A stretch of 64,000 nt of DNA from Lysobacter sp036697405 (GTDB lineage: Bacteria; Pseudomonadota; Gammaproteobacteria; Xanthomonadales; Xanthomonadaceae): NCBI RefSeq assembly GCF_036697405.1, contig NZ_JBAHWA010000009.1:1-64000 (forward strand), given 5' to 3'. Below the pieces are notes generated by a model, which did not search any database, was not told where the DNA came from, and worked only from the letters and a program-made list of their open reading frames with translations. The translations under genes were made by a program, and so were the position numbers. Below, piece after piece: positions 16,440-25,479 of this stretch (positions within the stretch are counted from its first letter, which is position 1; every line of letters starts with the position of its first letter).

Positions 16440-17759
16440 ATGACCGAAGCGATGACCGGGGCCGGCGGCGCCAAGCCCAAGAAGCTGCCGTTGCACTGGA
16501 AGATGGCGATCGGTTTCGCGGCCGGCCTCGCGTTGGGCCTGCTGGTGCACTACGGCGTCGGCGGCGACGCGGGCTGGGTCAAGACCCTCACGACCTACGT
16601 CACCCAGCCGCTGGCGACGGTCTTCCTGCGCCTGATCTTCATGCTGGTGATCCCGCTGCTGTTCTCGGCGCTGGTGATCGGCGTGTCGGAGATGGGCGAC
16701 GTGCGCGCCTTCGGCCGCATCGGTTGGCGCACGCTCGCCTTCACGGTGCTGATGTCGGCCATCGCGGTCGCGATCGGCCTGCTGCTGGTGAACTGGGTCC
16801 AGCCCGGCGCCGGCGTGGACCCCGCCCTGGCGCAGCAGTTGCTGGCCGAGAACGCCGAGCGCGCCAAGGCCATCGTCAGCGATGTCGGCAGCCAGCCCAA
16901 GGGCATGGACATGCTGCTGGCCATCGTGCCCGACAACGTGGTCAAGGCCGCGGCCGAGAACACCATCCTGGCGGTGATGTTCTTCGCCCTGATGGTCGGC
17001 ATCGGCATGGTGCTGACCCGTTCGGAGGCCGTGGACACGCTCAAGCGCGGCATCCAGGGCCTGTTCGAGGTGTCGATGACCCTGATCGGCCTAGTCATCC
17101 GCCTGGCGCCGTACGCGGTGTTCTGCCTGATGTTCAACATGACGGTGGTGTTCGGGGCCGACCTGCTGGCCAAGCTCGCCAGCTACGTGGTGGTGGTGGT
17201 GGCGGCGCTGGCCCTGCACCTGTTCGTGACCTATTCGCTGGCGCTGCGTTTCCTCGGCGGCTGGTCGCCGCTGAAATTCTTCCGCGGCGCCCAGGAGCTG
17301 ATGCTGCTGGCGTTCTCCACCGCGTCCAGCAACGCCAGCCTGCCGACCGCGCTGCGCGTGGCCGACGAGATCGGCCTGCCGCGGCGGGTGTCGCGCTTCG
17401 TGCTGACCGTGGGCGCCACCGCCAATCAGAACGGCACCGCGCTGTTCGAGGGCGTGACGGTGATCTTCCTGGCCCAGTTCTTCGGCGTCGAGCTGAGCCT
17501 GGCCCAGCAGATCACGGTGATGTTCGTCTGCATCCTGGGCGGCATCGGCACGGCCGGCGTGCCCTCCGGTTCGCTGCCGGTGATCGCCTTGATCTGCGGC
17601 ATGGTCGGGGTGCCGCCGGAAGGCATCGGCCTGATCCTGGGCGTGAACCATTTCCTGGACATGTGCCGGACCACCCTGAACGTGACCGGCGACCTGGCCG
17701 TGGCCGCGGTGGTGTCGCGCGGCGAGAGCGATCCGCCGGCCGAGCGCCTGGCCGACTGA
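16440..17759 (+). CDS. dicarboxylate/amino acid:cation symporter (DAACS)
   Basis: 439-residue inner-membrane carrier of the glutamate/dicarboxylate transporter fold, with eight transmembrane helices and two hairpin loops. HP1 carries AFSTASSNASLPTA. TM7 carries NQNGT, where the better-known NMDGT Asp is Asn. HP2 carries GTAGVPSGS. TM8 carries FLDMCRTTLNVTGD, with the Asp and Arg that bind the substrate amino and side-chain carboxylate groups in GltPh. This suggests an acidic amino acid or C4-dicarboxylate as substrate, coupled to Na+ or H+. The start has GGGGAG 7 nt upstream. A terminator follows. Confidence 0.9.
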   Translation: MTEAMTGAGGAKPKKLPLHWKMAIGFAAGLALGLLVHYGVGGDAGWVKTLTTYVTQPLATVFLRLIFMLVIPLLFSALVIGVSEMGDVRAFGRIGWRTLAFTVLMSAIAVAIGLLLVNWVQPGAGVDPALAQQLLAENAERAKAIVSDVGSQPKGMDMLLAIVPDNVVKAAAENTILAVMFFALMVGIGMVLTRSEAVDTLKRGIQGLFEVSMTLIGLVIRLAPYAVFCLMFNMTVVFGADLLAKLASYVVVVVAALALHLFVTYSLALRFLGGWSPLKFFRGAQELMLLAFSTASSNASLPTALRVADEIGLPRRVSRFVLTVGATANQNGTALFEGVTVIFLAQFFGVELSLAQQITVMFVCILGGIGTAGVPSGSLPVIALICGMVGVPPEGIGLILGVNHFLDMCRTTLNVTGDLAVAAVVSRGESDPPAERLAD

Positions 17760-17780
17760 GCCCAGCCGCCTTCGCACGCC

Positions 17781-17806
17781 GCAAAGCCCGCCACGGCGGG
17801 CTTTGC
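17781..17806 (+). terminator. rho-independent terminator after the symporter
   Basis: AAAGCCCGCC (17783-17792) pairs with GGCGGGCTTT (17795-17804), the stem extending by GC on both sides. The tail is short (GCCGTTTCC). Confidence 0.65.
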
Positions 17807-17940
17807 CGTTTCCGGGGCCCCGGCGGCGCCGATTCGGCGCGACAGGGCGGCGCGCGGATGGGACAATGGCGCGTCCGCCCGGCTGGTCCAGCCGCTCGCG
17901 CGGCCGCCTCCCGCCTCCAGAAGACCCCGTGCCCGACGCC

Positions 17941-19941
17941 ATGACGACGCCCAGCCGCCGCGACCTCGCCAACGCCATCCGATTCCTCGCCATCGACGCG
18001 GTGCAGGCCGCCAACTCCGGTCATCCGGGCATGCCGATGGGCATGGCCGACATCGCCGAAGTGCTCTGGAACGATTACCTCAACCACAATCCGAACAATC
18101 CGAAGTGGTTCAACCGCGACCGCTTCATTCTCTCCAACGGTCATGGTTCGATGCTGCAGTACGCGCTGCTGCACCTGTCCGGCTACGACCTGTCGATCGA
18201 GGAGCTCAAGCGCTTCCGCCAGCTCGAGTCCAAGACCCCGGGCCATCCCGAGAACTTCATGACGCCGGGCGTGGAAACCACCACCGGCCCGCTCGGGCAG
18301 GGCTTCGCCAACGCGGTCGGCATGGCCCTGGCCGAGAAGCTGCTGGCGCAGCGTTTCAACCGTCCCGAGCTGGCCGTGGTCGATCACCGCACCTGGGTGT
18401 TCATGGGCGACGGCTGCCTGATGGAAGGCATCTCGCACGAAGCCGCCTCGCTGGCCGGCACCTGGGGCCTGGGCAAGCTGGTCGCGTTCTGGGACGACAA
18501 CAAGATCTCGATCGACGGCAACACCGACGGCTGGTTCACCGACGACACCCCGGCCCGCTTCGAGGCCTACGGCTGGCGCGTGATCCGCAACGTCGACGGC
18601 CACGATCCGGTCGAGATCAAGACCGCCATCGACACCGCGATGTCGAAGAACGACAAGCCGACCCTGATCTGCTGCCGCACCACCATCGGTTTCGGCTCGC
18701 CGGCCAAGGCCGGCAAGGAATCCTCGCACGGCGCGCCGCTGGGCAAGGACGAAGTCGTCGCCACCCGCGAGGCCCTGCAGTGGCCGCACCCGGCGTTCGA
18801 GATCCCCGAGCCGATCTACGACGGCTGGCGTTCGCGCAGCACCGGCCAGGTGCGCGAGGACCAGTGGAACCGCCTGTTCGACGCCTACGCCGCGCAGTAC
18901 CCGGACGAGTCGGCCGAGCTGGTGCGCCGTTCGCACGCGGAACTGCCGGCAAGCTTCGCCGCCGACGCCGACGCCTACATCGCCAAGCTGCAGGCCGACG
19001 GCCAGACCATCGCCTCGCGCAAGGCCTCGCAGATGGCGATCGAAACCTTCGCGCCGCTGTTGCCGGAACTGATCGGCGGTTCGGCCGACCTCGCCCATTC
19101 CAACCTGACCCTGTGGAAGGGCAGCAAGTCGGTCGCCAGCGACGACCCCAACGCCAACTACATCTACTTCGGCGTGCGCGAATTCGCGATGACCGCGATC
19201 AGCAACGGCCTGAGCCTGCACGGCGGTTTCATTCCCTACGACGCCACCTTCCTGGTGTTCAGCGACTACGCGCGCAACGCCGTGCGCATGAGCGCGCTGA
19301 TGGGCGCGCACGCGATCCACGTCTACACCCACGACTCGATCGGCCTGGGCGAGGACGGCCCCACTCACCAGCCGATCGAGCATCTGGCCAGCCTGCGCTA
19401 CATTCCGCACAACGACGTCTGGCGCCCCTGCGATGCGGTCGAGTCGGCGACCTCCTGGCGCGCCGCGATCGAGCGCAAGGACGGCCCGAGCTGCCTGATC
19501 TTCTCGCGTCAGAACCTGACCCACCAGCCGCGCAGCGACGAGCAGCTCAAGCAGATCGCGCGCGGCGGCTACGTGCTGCGCGACAGCGACGGCACGCCCG
19601 AGCTGATCCTGATCGCCACCGGTTCGGAGGTCGGCCTGGCCACCCAGGCCGCCGACGCGCTCGCCGCCGAAGGCGCGAAGGTGCGCGTGGTGTCGATGCC
19701 GTGCAGCGACGTCTTCGACCGCCAGGGCGCCGACTACCGCGAATCCGTGCTGCCCAACGCGGTGCGCAGGCGCGTCGCGATCGAAGCCGGCGTCAGCGAT
19801 TTCTGGCGCAAGTACGTCGGCCTGGACGGCGCCGTGATCGGCATCGACGGCTTCGGCGCCTCGGCGCCGGCCGAGGCCCTGTTCCCGCACTTCGGCTTTA
19901 CGGTCGAGCGCGTGGTCGCCGCGGCGAAGGCGCTGGCCTGA
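17941..19941 (+). CDS. tkt: transketolase
   Basis: 666-residue thiamine-diphosphate enzyme of the pentose phosphate pathway that transfers two-carbon ketol units between sugar phosphates. The N-terminal pyrophosphate-binding domain has SGHPGMPMGMA, GHGSMLQYALLHL and the ThDP/Mg motif GDGCLMEGISHE...NKIS. The middle domain has the conserved catalytic Glu in FGVREFAM, and FSDYARNAVR and HDSIGLGEDGPTHQP follow. The C-terminal domain begins near LILIATGSEV. Length matches E. coli TktA. ATG 17941 fits the family N-terminus; GTG 17929 in frame is possible. It is the first of five central-carbon genes on the plus strand (tkt, gap, pgk, pyk, aldolase). Confidence 0.97.
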   Translation: MTTPSRRDLANAIRFLAIDAVQAANSGHPGMPMGMADIAEVLWNDYLNHNPNNPKWFNRDRFILSNGHGSMLQYALLHLSGYDLSIEELKRFRQLESKTPGHPENFMTPGVETTTGPLGQGFANAVGMALAEKLLAQRFNRPELAVVDHRTWVFMGDGCLMEGISHEAASLAGTWGLGKLVAFWDDNKISIDGNTDGWFTDDTPARFEAYGWRVIRNVDGHDPVEIKTAIDTAMSKNDKPTLICCRTTIGFGSPAKAGKESSHGAPLGKDEVVATREALQWPHPAFEIPEPIYDGWRSRSTGQVREDQWNRLFDAYAAQYPDESAELVRRSHAELPASFAADADAYIAKLQADGQTIASRKASQMAIETFAPLLPELIGGSADLAHSNLTLWKGSKSVASDDPNANYIYFGVREFAMTAISNGLSLHGGFIPYDATFLVFSDYARNAVRMSALMGAHAIHVYTHDSIGLGEDGPTHQPIEHLASLRYIPHNDVWRPCDAVESATSWRAAIERKDGPSCLIFSRQNLTHQPRSDEQLKQIARGGYVLRDSDGTPELILIATGSEVGLATQAADALAAEGAKVRVVSMPCSDVFDRQGADYRESVLPNAVRRRVAIEAGVSDFWRKYVGLDGAVIGIDGFGASAPAEALFPHFGFTVERVVAAAKALA

Positions 19942-20044
19942 GCCCAGGGGCCGCGCCGATGAGGCTGCCGGCACCCGACACGCCGCACGCGGCGCGCGCG
20001 ACGCGAGCCGCGCGGACGATGGCCGCCGTGCCGGGACGCGCCGC

Positions 20045-22222
20045 TTGATCGCGGGCCCGGCGCAGGGACCGGCCGCACCGCCGCCGACAGGGCGGCGCCG
20101 CGGCCTCTCCCTGGCCGCGGCCTGCGCGATCGGATCATGCTTCGCTGCCGGCCTAGCGCTGGCGGCGCCTCCGCGCATCCTGTGCGACGCCGGTCCCTCG
20201 CGCGCGCTGCCGGATCCGGCGGCCTGCGCCAACCGGCTCGGCCTGGACGCGCAGACCGCCGCCACCCCCACCGGCGCCGCCCAGGCCCTGCTCGCGCAGG
20301 CGCGCGAACGCATCGGCGGCGGCCGCTTCGACGAGGCCGAACAGGCCCTGGACTGCACCGAGGCGACGATAGGCCGCGATCCCGACGGGGCCTTGCATTA
20401 CGAACTGGTGCGCCAGCGCGGCGTGCTCGCCTATCGGCGCGAACGCATACCCGAGGCCTTGGCCCGCTTCGAATGCGCGCTCAAGCTGTCCAGCGCGCAG
20501 GAGGACCGCAGCGCGATCGCGCGCGATCTCAAGAACGTCGGCAGCGCGCTGCGCCGGCTCGGCGATTTTCGCGGCGCCCTGCGCAGCCTGACCGAGAGCC
20601 TGCGCATGCAGCGCGACCAGGGCGAAGTCGGCGGCGCCGTGCTCAACAACATCGCCGACGTCTACCGCGAACTCGACGACCCCGACGAGGCGATCCATCA
20701 CTACCGTCAGGCCCTGGCGGCGTTCCGCGCCCAGGACAACCGCGTCGAAGCCGGGCACGTGCTGGAAAGCCTGGCCGAACTCAGCCTGGACCGCGGCGAC
20801 GCCGCGCAGGCGCAGCGCTGGTTGCGCGAGGCCTTGCAGACCTATCGCCAGGCCGGCAACCGCGCTTACGAATTGCGCGTCTACGCCGGGCTGATGCGCA
20901 CCGCGCTGTCGCGCGCCGACCTCGCGCAGGCGCGGCTATGGCGGCAGGCCGCATTCGCGATCGCCGGCGAGCACAAGCTCGATCCGCCGGCCGGTCTGCA
21001 GCTGCAGGTCGCGCGCAGCGAACGCCTGGAAGGCCGCGCCGATGCGGCCGCGCAACGCCTGCGCGACGCGCTCGCGGCGCTGCCCGACGGAAGCGTGGAG
21101 CGCATCGCGCTGCTGGAGGAACTGTCGCTGGCGCAGGAGGCCGCGGGCGACCGCGGCGCCGCGATCGCGACCCTGCGCAGTGCGCACGAACGCGAGCGCG
21201 TGCTCAGCCGCGCCCAGCAGGACCGCCAGCTGGGCTGGCTGCGCACCCGCTTCGAAACCGCCGAGCGCGACCGCACCATCGCCGCGCTGGAAACCGAGAA
21301 CCGGTTGCGCCGCGGCGAACTGCGCCAGCGCACTTTGCTGCTGTGGTTGACCCTGGCCGCGAGCCTGGCCGCGGCGCTGGCGCTGGGTCTGCTGTGGATG
21401 CGCCGGCGCCAGCGCGCGCGCCTGCTGGACGCCGCGCGCCAGGTGCGCGAGGAAGAGGCGCTGGCGCGCTACCGCCGCGAAGCCGATGCCTTGGCCGAGG
21501 ATCGCAGCCTGCTGCAGGCCTTGCTCGACAGCCGCCAGGACGCGGTCTGCCTGGTCGACGCCGAGGGCCAGGTGCTGGCCGCCAACCGCGCCGCTTGCGA
21601 GCTGCTCGATGCCGACGCCCTGTCGCCGGTGGGCCAGGCCCTGGCCGACCATCTGGCCGAGGCCGATCGCGAGGCCTGGACGGCGGCGCTGGAACGCATG
21701 GAAGACGCCAGCGAACAGACCCTGGCCTGCGCGCGCCGCGACGGCGCGGTCCGCCTGCAGGCCCAGCTCACGCCCTGGCAGCGCGGCGACGGCCTGATCG
21801 TGCTCGGGCTGCGCGAGGACTCCGCGAGCGCGCCCGCGCTGGCCGCGTTCGCGCAGGTCGCGACCAACCCCGAGGACTCCGCCCACGACGCGCGCATGCG
21901 CGAGGATTTCCGGCGCGCGCTGGTGGAACTGATGCTGGCGGTGGTCGAGACCTGGGAGCGCAGCACCGGCAGCAGCCGCCTGGAGCTGGCGGAGAAGAGC
22001 CGCATCTGGCGCATCACCGTCGACGACGGCCGCCTGCGTGTGCGCGCGATGGAACGCTACCTCACCCTGTCGCGGCTGCCGCAGCGGCCGCGCTGGCGCG
22101 ACGTACTGCGCTCGGCCTACTACGTGCTCAGCCACTGCGCCCTGTCGGCGCCCGAGCGCGAGGACCTGCAGCGCCGGGTCGACGCGGCGCTGGCCTATAC
22201 CCGCCGCCGCGCCCTGGTTTGA
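20045..22222 (+). CDS. TPR-membrane-PAS signalling protein with unknown C-terminal domain
   Basis: 725 residues from a TTG start; the start is uncertain, but no other plausible codon precedes the hydrophobic signal segment. Order: signal peptide or anchor to about residue 42; a periplasmic array of TPR-like repeats (about 70-400, e.g. DEAIHHYRQALAAF); a membrane helix near 430-450; a coiled coil; and a PAS-like domain (QDAVCLVDAEGQVLAANRAA ... TPWQRGDGLIVLGLRED). The last part has ERSTGSSRLELAEKSRIW, then DGRLRVRAMERYL and RWRDVLRSAYYVL. I cannot place that part, and I see no kinase, GGDEF, EAL or HD motif. Probably a sensor whose output is this basic C-terminal domain. It stands alone between tkt and a convergent gene. 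Confidence 0.75.
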   Translation: MIAGPAQGPAAPPPTGRRRGLSLAAACAIGSCFAAGLALAAPPRILCDAGPSRALPDPAACANRLGLDAQTAATPTGAAQALLAQARERIGGGRFDEAEQALDCTEATIGRDPDGALHYELVRQRGVLAYRRERIPEALARFECALKLSSAQEDRSAIARDLKNVGSALRRLGDFRGALRSLTESLRMQRDQGEVGGAVLNNIADVYRELDDPDEAIHHYRQALAAFRAQDNRVEAGHVLESLAELSLDRGDAAQAQRWLREALQTYRQAGNRAYELRVYAGLMRTALSRADLAQARLWRQAAFAIAGEHKLDPPAGLQLQVARSERLEGRADAAAQRLRDALAALPDGSVERIALLEELSLAQEAAGDRGAAIATLRSAHERERVLSRAQQDRQLGWLRTRFETAERDRTIAALETENRLRRGELRQRTLLLWLTLAASLAAALALGLLWMRRRQRARLLDAARQVREEEALARYRREADALAEDRSLLQALLDSRQDAVCLVDAEGQVLAANRAACELLDADALSPVGQALADHLAEADREAWTAALERMEDASEQTLACARRDGAVRLQAQLTPWQRGDGLIVLGLREDSASAPALAAFAQVATNPEDSAHDARMREDFRRALVELMLAVVETWERSTGSSRLELAEKSRIWRITVDDGRLRVRAMERYLTLSRLPQRPRWRDVLRSAYYVLSHCALSAPEREDLQRRVDAALAYTRRRALV

Positions 22223-22243
22223 GCGCTGTCTTCGGCGCCGGTC

Positions 22244-22723
22244 TCAGCGATCCGTCAGCAGCGGCTCGGCCTCGACCCGGTTGTCGACGCAGACCACGCA
22301 CACGCCCTGCAGGTTGCCGTCCTTGAAGCGGTACAGGTCGTGGTGCGAGCCGTTGTCCGGATCGAAATCGGCCGGACTCTGCACGAACGGCACGGGCTGC
22401 TGGCCGGAGGCATCCGTGGATTTGACGCCCAGCGCCGAGCACTGGTCGTGCGCGGCTTGGTTGGCCCAGTACCACTCGTCGACGATGCCGCAGGTCTTCT
22501 CCGGCACGCAGTAGCTGGCGCCGCTCTCGCCCAGCAGCGGGGCGTGCTCGCTGCGGTACTGCGCCAGCGCCAGCGGCGACAGGCTGAAGCTGCTGACGAT
22601 CTTGGGCGAGGTGTTCGGATCCAGGCACCAGTTCTTGTTCTTGGCCAAGGGATCGTGGGCCTGGGCGCAGGTGGCGAACAGCAGGCTCAGGCCGAGCAGG
22701 CAGGGCAGCGTATGGCGCGTCAT
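22244..22723 (-). CDS. secreted hypothetical protein with seven Cys after the signal peptide
   Basis: 159 residues beginning with a clear signal peptide (MTRHTLPCLLGLSLLFATCAQA, cut before HDP; the run is residues 1-22). The mature part has about seven cysteines (WCLDP, SYCVPEKTCG, HDQCSA, GVCVVCVDN), enough for three disulfides, and a Trp/Tyr-rich middle. The start was placed at 22723, since upstream sequence does not look coding. I recognise no family. Convergent with the TPR-PAS gene and divergent from another small secreted protein across about 300 bp. Confidence 0.65.
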   Translation of the reverse strand: MTRHTLPCLLGLSLLFATCAQAHDPLAKNKNWCLDPNTSPKIVSSFSLSPLALAQYRSEHAPLLGESGASYCVPEKTCGIVDEWYWANQAAHDQCSALGVKSTDASGQQPVPFVQSPADFDPDNGSHHDLYRFKDGNLQGVCVVCVDNRVEAEPLLTDR

Positions 22724-23022
22724 GGCTCGATCATGGGTGTGGATGACCCGCTCAGTGTAGGCGCGGCCCGGTCCGCGGCTCCAACGGTTTCGGGGGCACA
22801 AACGGGGTACGAATCCGCGCCAAGCGATTGATTCTTCGACGCATCGGGGCGATTCCTTCCCGCCGCGGTCCGGTTTGATCCCGTGCGCGTACTGGCCGCG
22901 CGGCACGACCGCTCCTAGCGTGATCCGGCCCGGTCAGCCGCGATCCCCGCGATCGCGCCGCTGGCCCCGCGACCCGCACCGTCCAACCGCCGTCGCCACG
23001 GCGGTCCCACCTGGAGATCGAT
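22724..23022. other. divergent intergenic region between two small secreted-protein genes
   Basis: About 300 bp with no gene. A TACACT on the minus strand (22754-22759) could be a -10 for the leftward gene, but no matching -35 is visible at the right spacing. No repeat or hairpin stands out. Confidence 0.35.
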
Positions 23023-23352
23023 ATGAAGCTCAAGCTGTTCAACCTGGCCCTGATGACCACCGTGCTGCTCGGCGCCAGCCTCGCCGCCGATCCCGCCGTC
23101 GCCGCCAACGGCGTCCCCGGCCGGGTCGTCCACGACCGCGACGATCCGGTCGGCACCGGCAACTGGCGCGGCAGCTACTACACCGAGTACACCGTGTGGG
23201 GCGACGGCATCGAACACATCGGCGAGGTCGGCACCACCTTCCGCACCGGCCACGACGTCTACGGCACTTCGTACGAGAGCTGCCACACCGCGCTGCTCGC
23301 GCAGGCGACCGCCGCCTACGCCGCCGGCTGGACCGATTGCACGCAGCTGTAA
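23023..23352 (+). CDS. small secreted hypothetical protein
   Basis: 109 residues. The signal peptide ends at PAVAA, giving a mature protein of roughly 80 residues with many Tyr, Thr and Gly (GNWRGSYYTEYTVWGDGIEH) and two cysteines (YESCHTAL, WTDCTQL) that could form one disulfide. A GGAG lies 7 nt before the ATG. No family recognised. Codon use matches the neighbours. Confidence 0.65.
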   Translation: MKLKLFNLALMTTVLLGASLAADPAVAANGVPGRVVHDRDDPVGTGNWRGSYYTEYTVWGDGIEHIGEVGTTFRTGHDVYGTSYESCHTALLAQATAAYAAGWTDCTQL

Positions 23353-23388
23353 TCGTCAGGGGGATCGCGCGCCGCCCCGCGGCCGCGA

Positions 23389-24498
23389 TCAGCCGGCGGG
23401 CCGTTCGCCGCGCACGGTGACGCGTTGCGGCGGCTCGTCGGTCTCGAGCCGGCCGGGGTAGCGGTCGTACTCGGACATGGGGCTGTCCTGCGCGCAGCGC
23501 GCGTCGGGGAAACCGTAGCGCTGGCGCAGGGTCAGCCCGCATTCGGCCATGGCCTGGAAGGCCTGGCCGACCTGCATGCATTGCTTGTCGAAATCGCGCC
23601 GGAACGCATCGCGGCGGCGCATGAAGTCCTCGCCGCATTTGCGCCCGACCCTGATCCGGTCCAGGTCGTCCTGGGCGGCGTTGGTGCCGGCCAGGCCGTA
23701 CTCCTTGAGCTCGGCCTCACTGAGGATGCGCAGGTCGCGGTTGGCCACCGTCATCATCTGGTCGGCCACCGCGGTGGCGACGCCGTTGCGTTCCAGGTAA
23801 TCGCGCACCTGGCTGTTGATCGCCTTGAGCTCGGCGCTGAGTTCGGCGCGCGAGGTGGCGGTGGAGCGGTCGCGGATCAGGCGGTGGATGCCGACCTTGC
23901 CCGAAATCGAACGGGTATCGCCCGCGGCCAGGACCAGCACGCAGGCGCTGTGGCATTGCGAGTCGTCGCGGATCCAGATCGCCCAATGCGACTCGGCGAT
24001 CGAGTCGCCGGCGCGGATCGCTTCCTCGACGTGGCCGCCGGTCGAGTCCAGGTCGAGGATGCGGGTCGGGATCTCCATGCGGTCGGCCATCGCCGCCACG
24101 CGTTGGATCAGGGCGGTGAAGCCGGCGCCGATCTTGCCGCGGTAGCGCACCCGCACCATGCCCTGCGGCTGGCAGTCGCGCAGCGCGTCGACCAGGCTGA
24201 AGAACTCCAGTGAGGTCAGCGCTTCGCCGTCGCCGTGCTTGGCGTAGTCGTACTCGCAGCTGATCGAGGCTTCGCCGGAGTCGAGCTTGGCCGGCGGCCA
24301 GTAGGTGCCCTTGAGCGAATCCGTCTTGCCCGGCGGCCGGACGTTGGCGGGCGCGGCGGGACGGTCGCCGGACTGGTCGCCGATGGTGACCGCCTCGGCC
24401 CCGGGCCTCGCATCGTCGCCGTCCGCCGTCCGCTGGCAGGCCACGGCCGCCAGGCACAGCGCCAGCAGACCCGATGCGAACAGCCACCTCTTCGACAT
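23389..24498 (-). CDS. ClpP/crotonase-fold lipoprotein (COG3904-like)
   Basis: 369-residue lipoprotein with the signal peptide ending at CLAAVAC (Cys21). A Pro/Asp-rich linker leads to an alpha/beta domain of the ClpP/SppA type: LDLDSTGGHVEEAI (148-161) is the strand-Gly turn, CHSACVLVLAAGDTR (182-196) holds the likely nucleophile Ser184, and GKVGIHR has His205. This matches a group of predicted periplasmic ClpP-like proteins whose proteolytic activity is untested. The C-terminal third has four more Cys residues and is not recognised. Neighbours do not indicate a substrate. Confidence 0.7.
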   Translation of the reverse strand: MSKRWLFASGLLALCLAAVACQRTADGDDARPGAEAVTIGDQSGDRPAAPANVRPPGKTDSLKGTYWPPAKLDSGEASISCEYDYAKHGDGEALTSLEFFSLVDALRDCQPQGMVRVRYRGKIGAGFTALIQRVAAMADRMEIPTRILDLDSTGGHVEEAIRAGDSIAESHWAIWIRDDSQCHSACVLVLAAGDTRSISGKVGIHRLIRDRSTATSRAELSAELKAINSQVRDYLERNGVATAVADQMMTVANRDLRILSEAELKEYGLAGTNAAQDDLDRIRVGRKCGEDFMRRRDAFRRDFDKQCMQVGQAFQAMAECGLTLRQRYGFPDARCAQDSPMSEYDRYPGRLETDEPPQRVTVRGERPAG

Positions 24499-24681
24499 GC
24501 CTTGCTCGTCCTGGTTACGGTTGCGGCCGCCGCGCGCCCTGCAGGTCGCGACGGTCGGCAGGGGATTGGACCGCGCGGCCGGCCGCGAGTTTCAAGCGCC
24601 GACCCCGCCATGATCGCGCGGGCAGGATGAACGCGAGCGTGATCCTGCGGCGCCGTGGACGGCGGCGCCGGCTTGGCCGCT

Positions 24682-25377
24682 TCAGGAGGCCGGCGGACGC
24701 GGCGTGTCGTAACGCTTGAAGTAGCGGTGGTGGCGCATGTGGTCGTGGCGTTGGCCGATCGCGAAATAGGCCTTGCCGCCGCGGCGCCCGGGCTGCAGGC
24801 AGGGCAGCTCGTGCTGGGCCTCGGGGTTGTTGGTGTAGTAGGCCGGAATCTTGTCGATGTAGCGGCTCAGCATTTGCGGCCCGCACTCGACGTCGTTGTA
24901 GCGGTCGAAGCCGAAGCGCGGATGGCCGATGTTGAAGTCGTCGACGCAGACCACGCCGTTCTCGATCAGCGCCAGCTCGCGTTCCAGCGGCCAGGCGTCG
25001 TACCAGTGCGCGTCCAGGTAGTACAGCGGGCAGCGGAACTGGTCGCGGAACTTGGCGATCAGGTCCGGCGAATCCAGCTTCTCGACATGGGTGTGCGGCA
25101 TGAAGCCGACCCGGCGCTGGACCACGTCGACATAGCGGTCGACCACGTCGCAGGTGACGATGTTGAGGTGCGGATAGGCGCGCGCGAGATATTCGGTGGT
25201 GTCGCCGACGTTGGAGCCGGTCTCGATGATCGCGTCGCATTGGTAGCGTTCGATCAGGTAATCGAATTCCAGCGCCGTGGTGACGTCGAAACCGAACGGG
25301 CCGCCGTCGTCGCTGAGCTCGGCTGCGCCCAGGCGTACGGTGCGATAGAAATGCTTGTAGACGTTATCGGACGACAT
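24682..25377 (-). CDS. class I SAM-dependent methyltransferase-like protein
   Basis: 231-residue cytoplasmic protein. Motif I is IIETGSNVGDTTEYLA (about 50-65), motif II lies in IVTCDVVDRY and the acidic motif is LYYLDAHWYDAWPLERE, which also occurs in small-molecule or sugar O-methyltransferases such as macrocin-type enzymes. The C-terminus is rich in His/Arg/Tyr. The substrate is unknown. GGGGGAG is about 9 nt upstream of the start. It is flanked by an acetyl-CoA transferase gene and a lipoprotein gene on the same strand with gaps over 100 bp, so it is probably transcribed alone. Confidence 0.75.
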   Translation of the reverse strand: MSSDNVYKHFYRTVRLGAAELSDDGGPFGFDVTTALEFDYLIERYQCDAIIETGSNVGDTTEYLARAYPHLNIVTCDVVDRYVDVVQRRVGFMPHTHVEKLDSPDLIAKFRDQFRCPLYYLDAHWYDAWPLERELALIENGVVCVDDFNIGHPRFGFDRYNDVECGPQMLSRYIDKIPAYYTNNPEAQHELPCLQPGRRGGKAYFAIGQRHDHMRHHRYFKRYDTPRPPAS

Positions 25378-25479
25378 CCGCGACGCGCTCCCCCGAGCCT
25401 GGTCCGTGGCTTGAGTATAAGCGTCGTTCGGCGCGGGCTGCGCATCGTCTTGGCGCCTCGGCGCCGAAACCGGCCGGGC

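Noticed and set aside
16440..17759. Loss of function of the symporter because NMDGT reads NQNGT
   Set aside because: I recall NQNGT-type motifs in many bacterial members, and all other substrate-site residues are kept, so this looks like a subfamily feature.
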